This document shows, one piece after another, positions 1 to 5,829 of a stretch of 7,121 nucleotides of DNA. The translations under genes and the position numbers were made by a program. Numbering within the stretch: position 1 is the first letter of the stretch; each line of letters begins with the position of its first letter. This DNA comes from Bacillota bacterium. Lineage in GTDB: Bacteria > Bacillota > Clostridia > Christensenellales > Aristaeellaceae. Location: NCBI GenBank assembly GCA_023415145.1, contig JAEZLW010000155.1:1-7121 (forward strand), read 5' to 3'. The notes under the pieces are model-generated. The model was not told where the DNA came from and did no database searches. It saw only the letters and a list, made by a program, of their open reading frames with translations.

Positions 1-51
1 TATCCCAAACATGTCCACCTGTCGATACAAGAATGGAGGAAACCGACATGA
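1..51 (+). CDS. prp: Prp-like ribosomal-processing cysteine protease, C-terminal end only (partial)
   Basis: Frame 1 is open from the window edge to a TGA at 49-51 and encodes YPKHVHLSIQEWRKPT. The Tyr-Pro-Lys-His-Val-x-Leu stretch resembles the tail of Prp (YsxB) proteins, which end in a Glu/Tyr-rich helix followed by a short I/V-R-L strand. Prp is the cysteine protease that removes the N-terminal extension of ribosomal protein L27 in Firmicutes, and its gene normally lies between rplU and rpmA. Here the stop overlaps the rpmA start as ATGA (48-51), which implies translational coupling. The catalytic His and Cys lie upstream of the window and cannot be seen. The call rests on gene order and a short tail match, so another small upstream ORF is not excluded. 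Confidence 0.7.
   Translation, partial: YPKHVHLSIQEWRKPT
35..40 (+). promoter_or_regulatory. Ribosome binding site that fixes the rpmA start
   Basis: GGAGGA lies 7 nt before the ATG at 48, which is ideal spacing. It overlaps the in-frame ATG at 33, so that upstream codon cannot be the start this site serves. The site sits inside the 3' end of the upstream prp-like reading frame. Confidence 0.85.
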
Positions 52-344
52 TTAAAATGAATCTTCAATATTTTGCCCATAAAAAGGGCGTAGGTTCCAC
101 CCGCAATGGCCGCGACAGCGAAAGCAAGCGCTTAGGCCCGAAGCGGGCTGACGGGCAATTCTCCCTCGCCGGCAACATTTTGGTCCGGCAGCGCGGCACC
201 CATATTCATCCCGGCCTGAACGTGGGCATCGGCAAGGATGATACCCTGTTCGCCAAGGTAGACGGCATCGTCCGCTTCGAGCGCCTGGGCAAGGATAAAA
301 AGCAGGTCAGCGTTTATCCCGCCGAACAAGCCGCCGCCCAATAA
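48..344 (+). CDS. rpmA: 50S ribosomal protein bL27 with cleavable N-terminal extension
   Basis: This is bL27 of the large ribosomal subunit, whose N-terminal tail reaches toward the peptidyl transferase centre and contacts tRNA. The 98-residue product starts MIKMNLQYFAHKKGVGS. The LQYFA/HKKG segment matches the Firmicutes L27 pro-sequence, which Prp cuts after the FA, so mature L27 would begin at His11. The core is textbook: GSTRNGRDSESKRLG, then a G-Q-x-x-x-A-G-N-I-L-V-R-Q-R-G-T segment, then HPG-NVG-GKDDTLFA and a VRFER strand. I chose the ATG at 48 over the in-frame ATG at 33 because GGAGGA (35-40) is correctly placed for it, the start overlaps the prp stop, and the extension then has its usual length. 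ATG 57 would leave only seven residues before the cleavage point and has poorer spacing. A terminator follows 24 nt after the stop. Confidence 0.98.
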   Translation: MIKMNLQYFAHKKGVGSTRNGRDSESKRLGPKRADGQFSLAGNILVRQRGTHIHPGLNVGIGKDDTLFAKVDGIVRFERLGKDKKQVSVYPAEQAAAQ

Positions 345-368
345 GTGGTTCTTTTTTATGGAAAACAG

Positions 369-401
369 CCTGCCCTGAGCGTATCTCCGGGCAGGTTTTT
401 T
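369..401 (+). terminator. Rho-independent terminator after rpmA
   Basis: CCTGCCC (369-375) pairs with GGGCAGG (389-395). After one T/C mismatch the stem continues with GAG (377-379) pairing CTC (385-387), leaving the five-base loop CGTAT. Six T residues follow at 396-401. The stem plus T-run is a standard intrinsic terminator and ends the prp-rpmA transcript. Confidence 0.92.
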
Positions 402-596
402 CCAATCATGAACGCTGATTTTCAACAAGCATGCGTCGTTGCGGCAGCTCATTTCACGCGGAGCATCGCCGCCTTCCGCTCATCGTATCACAGCGATGCA
501 TCGATTCGGCTCTCTGCTTTGCATTAGAAACAAACCACCGCTTTGGACACATTGATATTTTCCATTTGTATAACACATATGAAGGATTGAACGATA
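402..596 (+). other. Intergenic gap before the DUF554 gene, with a weak promoter candidate
   Basis: I see no convincing gene here; the short ORFs crossing it have no recognisable protein features and no good ribosome binding site. Since a terminator lies just upstream, a promoter for the DUF554 gene should be in this gap. The best candidate is a TATAAC -10-like box (569-574) with TTGGAC (543-548), but the 20-nt spacer is too long for confidence. TTGATA at 552-557 is an alternative -35 with no good -10 partner. A 10-bp perfect palindrome CGATGCATCG sits at 494-503, of unknown meaning. Confidence 0.3.
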
Positions 597-1307
597 ATGA
601 TCGGCACTATTATCAATACTCTCGCCATATTGTTGGGTTCCCTGGCAGGCATATTGTTGCGCAAGGGCCTGCCCCAGCGGCTTCGTGAAACGGTGATGCA
701 AGGCCTGGGTTTGTGCGTGCTTATCATTGGCGTTCTTAGCGCTATCAAAACGCAGGACATGATGGCGGTGATTATCTCCATTGTTGTCGGAGGCCTGATC
801 GGGGCGCTATTGAATATTGAAAAACGGCTGGATCAATTGGGGTTGCGCATGCAGAAGCTGCTGGCCGGGAAGCATGACGCCGGGGACAATTTGTTTGCCA
901 AAGGCTTTGTTACTGCCAGCCTGATTTATTGTGTTGGAGCCATGGCCATTGTGGGTTCACTGGAAAGCGGCCTGAAAGGCGATCACAGCACGTTGATTGC
1001 CAAATCCGCGCTGGATGGTATCTCTGCCATTGTGTTCGCCAGCACCATGGGGCCGGGTGTTGCACTGTCTGCACTGGCGGTGCTTGTGTACCAGGGGAGC
1101 ATTTCTTTATTGGCCGGATGGGCATCCCCTCTGTTTACACCGGAACTGATCGCCGAAATGAGCGCCGTTGGGGGGTTGCTGATCATCGGCATCGGTTTGA
1201 ATCTTTTGTATGACAAGCGAATTGCCGTGGGCAATTTGCTGCCGGCCATTTTCGTACCCATGGCATACCTGCCCCTTTCGATGCTCGTTACACGGCTGAT
1301 CGGCTGA
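597..1307 (+). CDS. DUF554 family multi-pass membrane protein (YdfK/YqgA-like)
   Basis: This 236-residue protein is very hydrophobic and has the DUF554 signature: MIGTIINTLAILLGSLAG at the N-terminus, a GGLIGALLNIE segment at residues 65-75, then GAMAIVGSLESGLKGD (114-129), KSALDGISAIVFASTMGPGV (136-155) and a VLVYQG segment (162-167). I count about seven membrane-embedded stretches, near residues 2-21, 36-50, 56-73, 103-121, 140-171, 187-205 and 211-231, with a charged loop at 74-100 (EKRLDQLGLRMQKLL). Length agrees with family members of about 230 residues. The function of DUF554 proteins is not established; a transport role is often assumed from the topology. The start is the ATG at 597, preceded by AAGGA (582-586) ten nucleotides upstream. 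The next gene begins 72 nt downstream with no terminator between them, so read-through is possible. Confidence 0.93.
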   Translation: MIGTIINTLAILLGSLAGILLRKGLPQRLRETVMQGLGLCVLIIGVLSAIKTQDMMAVIISIVVGGLIGALLNIEKRLDQLGLRMQKLLAGKHDAGDNLFAKGFVTASLIYCVGAMAIVGSLESGLKGDHSTLIAKSALDGISAIVFASTMGPGVALSALAVLVYQGSISLLAGWASPLFTPELIAEMSAVGGLLIIGIGLNLLYDKRIAVGNLLPAIFVPMAYLPLSMLVTRLIG

Positions 1308-1329
1308 AAAATGCAGGGACTTTTCCATC

Positions 1330-1355
1330 GTATGAAGAAGTAACATACATCATAC
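1330..1355. repeat. Short inverted repeat upstream of the acyl-CoA synthetase gene
   Basis: GTATGA (1330-1335) and TCATAC (1350-1355) are exact reverse complements separated by 14 nt. A further CATAC (1344-1348) could pair with the same left arm. The element lies 11 nt before the ribosome binding site. It could be a small operator or a weak RNA hairpin. It has no T-run, so it is not a terminator. A six-base dyad in an AT-rich gap can arise by chance. Confidence 0.3.
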
Positions 1356-1379
1356 AAACCATGGCAAGGAGGAAACGGC

Positions 1380-3626
1380 ATGGCTTGGGAACAAAGCGTT
1401 TTGGACCGCATGGATGGCATTATGCAAGCGGCGCACGCACAGGGGCGAAGCACGTTGCATGAACACGAGGTCTACCAGCTTTTAAGGTTGGCAGGAATGG
1501 ATGTGCCTCAGTATGTTTTTGTGAGTGACCCCAAGGAGGTCACCGAGCAAATGCTATCCCGCTTTCCGGGCAAGGACCTGATGATCAAAATTGTTTCCAG
1601 GGACATGGCCCACAACCAGCGCTACGGCGGTGTGAAACGCGTGTCCATTCGCGATCCGCTGTTCGTGCGCTTTTTACTCGAGCAGATGCGGGAAGAGGTT
1701 CTTTCCCATTTTGAGAATGAACAGAAGCCCTACATTGACGGTTTTCTGATTGTGGAGTTTATCCGCTTCACCCAGGCGCTGGGCAATGAAATCATGATCG
1801 GCCTTAAAGAAGACGCTTCCTTTGGCCCGGTGGTTACGCTGTCCAAGGGCGGGGATGACGCCGAATTCTTTGCCAAGTATTATGATCCGGCCAACCTGTT
1901 CCTGGCTCCGGTCGGCTTTGAAGATGCGCAAAGCTATACCCAAAGCTTGAATATCAAGCACAAATTCGAGGACATGGGACATCCGGAATACTTGAACATG
2001 ATTGCCGCAGGCGTGGCACGTATATCGGAGCTGGGTATTGCCTTTTCCTTCCTGTCCGGGCGCAAGCCACCGTTTTATCTGAAGGCGCTGGATTTGAATC
2101 CCATCGTGTTTTCCAAGGATGGCCGGTTCGTGGCGGTGGATGGCTACGCGGAGTTTACTTTGGCCGATGACTCTGCCTCAGTCACCGCGCTGCCCAACGC
2201 ATCCAATTTGCAGGAGTTCTTCCATCCCCGGGGCATCGTGGTGGCAGGTGTCTCCACCAAAGCGGAAAAATACAGCATGGCGAAAAACATCGTGACGCTG
2301 TTTGCGGATCTTGGCAGGGAGGATATCTACTGCCTGAATCCCAAAGGCGGCGAAGCGCAAATACAGGGCCGTACCTATCCTATCTACAAGAGCCTGAATG
2401 ATATTCCACTTCCCTACGATTTGGTGGTATACGCCGCGCCGGGGCAATATTCCCTGGATTTTGTAAGGCAGGTGCCGCCGGGGAAATCGGTGATCCTCAT
2501 TTCAGGCATTCCGGCGGATATGCCGTATGAGGATTTTGCCCGGGGCATGGGGGAAGCAAGGCAGCCGGGCGTACGCGTTATCGGCCCCAACTGCATGGGC
2601 GTTTTCCGAGCGCCAAGGGATGGGGAAAAGGGAGTCAATACGCTGTTCATTGATGAAAAGCGCATGCACATTCCGCTGGGCCCCAAGAGCAATGTGGCGC
2701 TGCTGACCCAAAGCGGTGCCATGGGCATCACCAGCGTTGAGCGGAACCCGTATGCCGCCATATTCAGCACCATAGTCAGCTTCGGCAACAAGGTAGACGT
2801 CAACCTGCCGGACCTGATGGAGTATTTTGAATCAGACAGCGCAGTGGAAGTGATGGCCCTTTACCTGGAAGGTGTGACTGCCGGGGAGGGAAGGCGCTTT
2901 TACGAGCTGGCCAAACGTTCCCAAAAGCCGGTAATCGTGTACAAGTCCGGCCGTACGGAGGCCGGGGCCAAGGCGGCCGCATCCCACACCGCTTCCATCT
3001 CCGGTAGTTATGATGTGTTCAAGGCCGCCTGCCTGCAGGCCGGTTGCGTTCTGACCGAGGAATTGGATGATTTTTATCACTTCACAAAGGCTTTTGCCAT
3101 GCTTGCGGGCCGCAAGCCCAAGGGCTGCCGTGTGGCAGGGGTGGTCAACGCCGGCCTGGATGCCACCATGGGTGCCGATCTATTGCGGTATTTGAAGCCG
3201 GCGGACTTTACGCCAGAAACCGCCGTGCGGATACGGGAACTGAATACCCACGGCCTGGTAAGCGCGGGCACCGCCTTCTTGGACCTGACGCCTATGACCG
3301 ACGACGAGGGCTATGCCGCGTACATCGAGGCCGTGCTTTCCGATCCCGGTGTGGATTGCATGTTTGTGGCCATCGTTCCCCATATTGAGAACCTCAAAAC
3401 CTTGCAGGACAGCTATCTGGACGAGGATGCCATCGGGCCGCTGCTGGTGAATACGGTGAAACGCCATCACAAGCCTGTTGTCGTATCGGTCAATGCCGGC
3501 AAGCACTTTTTGCCCTTTGTGCAATACCTGGAGGAAAACGGCCTGCCCGTTTACGGCGACATCCGCTCCGCCGTGCGCAGCCTGGACGCCTATGTGGATT
3601 ACTGGACGAGGAAGAATGAAGGATAA
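1380..3626 (+). CDS. Acyl-CoA synthetase (NDP-forming), fused ATP-grasp and CoA-ligase chains; acetate--CoA ligase (ADP-forming) family
   Basis: Members interconvert acyl-CoA + ADP + Pi with acid + CoA + ATP, making ATP from acyl-CoA, through a phosphohistidine relay. This 748-residue chain runs in the order beta then alpha. The ATP-grasp half (about residues 22-260) shows KIVSRDMAHN with His78, GGV at 83-85, FGPVV (148-152), and DLNPIV at 238-243 followed by VDGYAEF. The CoA-binding half (about 278-410) shows HPRGIVVAG and GPNCMG (402-407). The succinyl-CoA-ligase-like half (about 432-565) shows LLTQSGAMG (441-449), SFGNKVDVNLPDLMEYF (467-483) and ASHT, in which His536 matches the family's phosphorylated histidine. 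A C-terminal domain (about 580-748) completes the 3-4-1-2-5 subdomain set. There is no GNAT domain, so it is not a Pat-type protein acetyltransferase. The start is ATG 1380, with AAGGAGG at 1366-1372 seven nucleotides upstream. The acyl substrate cannot be read from sequence; acetate is only the default. Confidence 0.92.
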   Translation: MAWEQSVLDRMDGIMQAAHAQGRSTLHEHEVYQLLRLAGMDVPQYVFVSDPKEVTEQMLSRFPGKDLMIKIVSRDMAHNQRYGGVKRVSIRDPLFVRFLLEQMREEVLSHFENEQKPYIDGFLIVEFIRFTQALGNEIMIGLKEDASFGPVVTLSKGGDDAEFFAKYYDPANLFLAPVGFEDAQSYTQSLNIKHKFEDMGHPEYLNMIAAGVARISELGIAFSFLSGRKPPFYLKALDLNPIVFSKDGRFVAVDGYAEFTLADDSASVTALPNASNLQEFFHPRGIVVAGVSTKAEKYSMAKNIVTLFADLGREDIYCLNPKGGEAQIQGRTYPIYKSLNDIPLPYDLVVYAAPGQYSLDFVRQVPPGKSVILISGIPADMPYEDFARGMGEARQPGVRVIGPNCMGVFRAPRDGEKGVNTLFIDEKRMHIPLGPKSNVALLTQSGAMGITSVERNPYAAIFSTIVSFGNKVDVNLPDLMEYFESDSAVEVMALYLEGVTAGEGRRFYELAKRSQKPVIVYKSGRTEAGAKAAASHTASISGSYDVFKAACLQAGCVLTEELDDFYHFTKAFAMLAGRKPKGCRVAGVVNAGLDATMGADLLRYLKPADFTPETAVRIRELNTHGLVSAGTAFLDLTPMTDDEGYAAYIEAVLSDPGVDCMFVAIVPHIENLKTLQDSYLDEDAIGPLLVNTVKRHHKPVVVSVNAGKHFLPFVQYLEENGLPVYGDIRSAVRSLDAYVDYWTRKNEG

Positions 3627-3728
3627 ACGTGCTCCTGACCTAAAATCTGTTACAAGGAAACGGTGAATAATTTTTGTATGTGACTCGTTAAATAGAAAGC
3701 AGTAAGTAGGTGAACGGGAGGACAAGGC
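3627..3728 (+). other. Intergenic gap between the acyl-CoA synthetase and SpoIID-like genes
   Basis: This AT-richer 102-nt gap holds no hairpin terminator and no promoter with good spacing. AATAAT at 3666-3671 is the nearest thing to a -10 box but lacks a convincing -35. The two genes may be co-transcribed, or a weak promoter may lie here. Confidence 0.4.
3716..3721 (+). promoter_or_regulatory. Ribosome binding site supporting a GTG start
   Basis: GGGAGG lies 7 nt before GTG 3729. Translation from this GTG gives a proper signal peptide (Lys/Arg-rich N-terminus, then a hydrophobic core), whereas the first in-frame ATG, at 3789 inside the hydrophobic core, would destroy it. This decides the start. 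Confidence 0.85.
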
Positions 3729-5474
3729 GTGAGGCTAGGCAAACCGGAAAAGCGAATAAAGGGGTTGGCAATCATCCTCGTGCTGCTCATGAGTTTTGTG
3801 CTGCCGCAGGCTTTGCACATCCCATCCACCATGGCTTTTGCGCAGGCTGAAAATGGCTTGGTGCGGGTGCTGCTGACACGGCTGGCACTCACCGACAGGC
3901 TGGACGCGGCTTTGGACGGCAGCTATTCGGTAGAACCCGGCGGGATGGCTTTTCAGCGGGGATCGAAAATAACAATATCCAGCACGCAAGGCACATTGAT
4001 GCTGTATTACGAGGGAATGGCCATGAATGCCGGGCAGCAGCTTGTATTAAGAAGGCATGCGGTGCTGACAGGCGAGGAGAACGGCCTTCGGTTAAATGGC
4101 AATTACAGCCTGTATACGGGCGATTTGGTGATAACCATCCGGGATGGGTTGCTGCGCGCCGTTTTGCATATTCCCATGGAGGAATATTTGCTGGGCGTAG
4201 TGCCTTACGAAATGAGCGATTCCTTCCCGGTGGAGGCACTGAAGGTCCAGGCTGTCACCGCCCGTACCTACGCGCTGAAGAGAACCGGCAGCTCATTGGA
4301 CTATGACGTGGTGGACAATACCAACGACCAGGTGTTCAAGGGGATGCTGCCCGGCAATGTGCAGGCTGTACAGGCAGTACGGGAGACAAACGGCAAGGTC
4401 GGTTATTTCAATGGCGGCCTTGCCGATTGCTATTATTCGGCCAGCAACGGCGGTCAGACAGAACTAGTGCAAAACGTATGGGGCGGCCAGGATGCAGGTG
4501 CCAGCGTGATCAAAGATGACCCGTACGACCTGGGCAATCCCCTGAGCGTGGTCAAACGCTATGCCGTGCCCCGGTCATACGTTCATACTGCGGTTGATGA
4601 TCCTTTGCTGGTACTAATGAAAAATGCGCTTTCTTTGCAGCTTGCCGCACTCGGGTATGACGGTGATCCTGCCAACATCCGTATTACGGCCATCAATGGT
4701 GTCACAGCACACACGCCCAAGTTCCAAGCGCCCAGCAGGGTCATGACCATGCTTCGCTTTGACGTTCGGGCGGAGGCTAGACGGCCCATGACAGAAACCT
4801 TGCAGGAGGAGGAGTCGTTCTTCCTGGTGCAGACAGATACGCCTGTTCCAAGCTCGACACCCGAAGCACCGAAATGGACAGCCATTCAGCCGGTGCCGCA
4901 GGCTTTGACGTTTGATTTGCCCATTTTCCCTGATGTGGAAACGGCTTTGAACCTCTCCATCAACGGCGGCAGCAATGAAATTGTAACCGTCCGGGAAACA
5001 GAGGAAAGTTTTGTTATCGAATCCCGGCGGTATGGCCACGGTGTCGGCATGAGCCAGCGGGGCGCTGAATGGATGGCACTCAAGGATGGCGCAACCTACG
5101 AGCAGATTTTGCAGTTTTATTATCCAGGGATGACGCTTGTCAAAATGCAATCCCAGGCAACGCCAAAGCCGGCCATAGATGCCGCATTCCTGGCAACGCC
5201 AGGTCCGCCGGCCACGCCAACGCCCAGACCTACCGTGATGCCCTTAACCCAGACGCCTGCACCGAATGAGTGGATAGCCAAGGTAACGCTCATCGCGGAA
5301 AACTCCACCCTAAACCTGCGCGGCGAGCCCAGCCTGGCCGGGCCGGTTGTCCGCCTGTTGTATTACGGGCAAAAGCTGTTGGTGCTGGAAGAGTTGCCCG
5401 ACGGTTGGCTCAAGGTGAAAACGGACGCCATGGAAGGCTATGTGATGGCCAGCTTCGTGGAAAGGGATGAATAG
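3729..5474 (+). CDS. Secreted SpoIID/LytB-type peptidoglycan lytic transglycosylase-like protein with C-terminal SH3b domain
   Basis: The 581-residue product begins at GTG and carries a signal peptide: basic residues 5-11, a hydrophobic core at about 12-29, and a likely cut after AFAQA (residue 40). A SpoIID domain follows. Its catalytic block is MEEYLLGVVPYEM...FPVEALKVQAVTARTYAL (150-183), with Glu161 aligned to the essential glutamate of SpoIID. Then come CYYSASNGGQTE (234-245), NVWGGQ (249-254) and the family-typical GHGVGMSQRGA (436-446). Residues about 350-400 form a polar, Pro/Thr-containing insertion. A Pro/Thr-rich linker (477-513) leads to an SH3b wall-binding domain (about 516-579: LNLRGEPS...GWLKVKT...GYVMASFV). 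SpoIID cleaves denuded glycan strands during engulfment in spore formers. Sporulation SpoIID proteins are about 340 residues with an N-terminal membrane anchor, so this longer, SH3b-bearing form may instead act in vegetative wall remodelling. A strong terminator follows 24 nt after the stop. Confidence 0.9.
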   Translation: MRLGKPEKRIKGLAIILVLLMSFVLPQALHIPSTMAFAQAENGLVRVLLTRLALTDRLDAALDGSYSVEPGGMAFQRGSKITISSTQGTLMLYYEGMAMNAGQQLVLRRHAVLTGEENGLRLNGNYSLYTGDLVITIRDGLLRAVLHIPMEEYLLGVVPYEMSDSFPVEALKVQAVTARTYALKRTGSSLDYDVVDNTNDQVFKGMLPGNVQAVQAVRETNGKVGYFNGGLADCYYSASNGGQTELVQNVWGGQDAGASVIKDDPYDLGNPLSVVKRYAVPRSYVHTAVDDPLLVLMKNALSLQLAALGYDGDPANIRITAINGVTAHTPKFQAPSRVMTMLRFDVRAEARRPMTETLQEEESFFLVQTDTPVPSSTPEAPKWTAIQPVPQALTFDLPIFPDVETALNLSINGGSNEIVTVRETEESFVIESRRYGHGVGMSQRGAEWMALKDGATYEQILQFYYPGMTLVKMQSQATPKPAIDAAFLATPGPPATPTPRPTVMPLTQTPAPNEWIAKVTLIAENSTLNLRGEPSLAGPVVRLLYYGQKLLVLEELPDGWLKVKTDAMEGYVMASFVERDE

Positions 5475-5498
5475 GGGTATAAGGGATACAATGCACCG

Positions 5499-5530
5499 CC
5501 AGCCCGGCAATTATGCCGGGCTGGTTTTTT
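5499..5530 (+). terminator. Strong Rho-independent terminator after the SpoIID-like gene
   Basis: CCAGCCCGGCA (5499-5509) pairs perfectly with TGCCGGGCTGG (5514-5524) around the four-base loop ATTA, giving an 11-bp GC-rich stem. Six T residues follow at 5525-5530. It separates the upstream genes from the regulator-transporter unit. Confidence 0.97.
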
Positions 5531-5576
5531 CTACTGATTTGTAATTTCAATGTATCTATGAGCATGAGATTTAAGA

Positions 5577-5598
5577 AGCATGTCTAGTCCCGCATGCT
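5577..5598. repeat. Small inverted repeat abutting the dispersed hairpin element
   Basis: AGCATG (5577-5582) and CATGCT (5593-5598) are reverse complements with a 10-nt loop, and they end one base before the TGTCATCCTGA start of the larger repeat. It may be a flank of the insertion or chance. Confidence 0.3.
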
Positions 5599-5676
5599 GT
5601 CATCCTGAACGCAGTGTAGGATCTTTGCTTTGCACACTTCGCCAAGATCCCTCGTCACTGCGTTCCTCAGGATGAA
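5599..5676. repeat. Long imperfect hairpin repeat of the dispersed 'GTCATCCTGA...TCAGGATGA' type
   Basis: Three perfect stem segments pair in order. TCATCCTGA (5600-5608) pairs with TCAGGATGA (5667-5675), ACGCAGTG (5609-5616) with CACTGCGT (5656-5663), and GGATCTT (5619-5625) with AAGATCC (5644-5650). This gives 24 paired bases interrupted by a 3-nt bulge (5664-5666) and a 2-by-5 internal loop, with an 18-nt apical loop (5626-5643). The sequence matches, from memory, the family of non-coding interspersed palindromes found in many bacterial and metagenomic contigs that start with GTCATCCTGA and contain GGATCTT. On the minus strand it reads as the tell-tale false peptide ILHCVQDD. There is no T-run after the stem, so it is not an intrinsic terminator. 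It is probably a REP/MITE-like passive element. Confidence 0.85.
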
Positions 5677-5760
5677 AACGGGTGGAGATTGCTTGGTTTC
5701 GAGGTGTTTGTATTCATCGAAACCTAAATATTGCTGAGTAGCATTGTTTCTCTTCGGAAC

Positions 5761-5789
5761 TTGACAATTACTATAACGTAACATAAAAT
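5761..5789 (+). promoter_or_regulatory. Sigma-A type promoter for the regulator-MFS operon
   Basis: A perfect -35 box TTGACA (5761-5766) is followed, after exactly 17 nt, by TAAAAT (5784-5789), five of six matches to the -10 consensus. Transcription would start near 5796, giving a leader of about 34 nt before the ATG at 5830. This is the best promoter in the window. Confidence 0.8.
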
Positions 5790-5809
5790 AGTACGTGACA
5801 AATGTTATA
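5772..5809. promoter_or_regulatory. Candidate operator: nested inverted repeats around the -10 and start site
   Basis: TATAAC (5772-5777) is the reverse complement of GTTATA (5804-5809), and TAACAT (5779-5784) is the reverse complement of ATGTTA (5802-5807). These two pairings share the right arm, so they are alternatives. Both flank the -10 box and predicted start site, where a repressor would block transcription. The downstream gene encodes a winged-helix regulator, so autoregulation is plausible. The arms are AT-rich and short, so chance is a real alternative. Confidence 0.35.
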
Positions 5810-5811
5810 AT
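5803..5811 (+). promoter_or_regulatory. Possible second, extended -10 promoter
   Basis: TGTTATAAT (5803-5811) is a perfect TGn extended -10 with consensus TATAAT, but the -35 region at proper spacing (around 5783-5788) is poor. It would start transcription near 5818, right at the GGAG ribosome binding site (5818-5821), leaving almost no leader. It is less likely than the upstream promoter, or it may form part of the operator. Confidence 0.4.
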
Positions 5812-5829
5812 GTATCTGGAGATGGCGCT

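Noticed and set aside
33..47. In-frame ATG at 33 as the rpmA start
   Set aside because: It overlaps the GGAGGA that serves ATG 48, lies inside the upstream gene and makes the L27 extension longer than usual.
345..688. Short + strand ORFs at 345-527 and 431-688 as small genes
   Set aside because: The first crosses the rpmA terminator and the second overlaps the DUF554 start; neither has a ribosome binding site or a plausible protein composition.
983..1453. 156-codon minus-strand ORF over the DUF554 gene
   Set aside because: It overlaps two confident genes and has low-complexity Pro/Met/Ser content typical of a shadow frame.
1380..3626. Pat-type protein lysine acetyltransferase
   Set aside because: Residues 566-748 continue the acyl-CoA synthetase fold and no GNAT acetyl-CoA-binding motif is present at either end.
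3180..3725. 181-codon minus-strand ORF antisense to the acyl-CoA synthetase end
   Set aside because: It has no recognisable domain or good ribosome binding site, and the + strand frame there is a clear family match.
5599..5676. Reading the long hairpin as a transcription terminator
   Set aside because: The stem is followed by GAAAACGGG with no T-run on the + strand, and a proper terminator already exists at 5499-5530.
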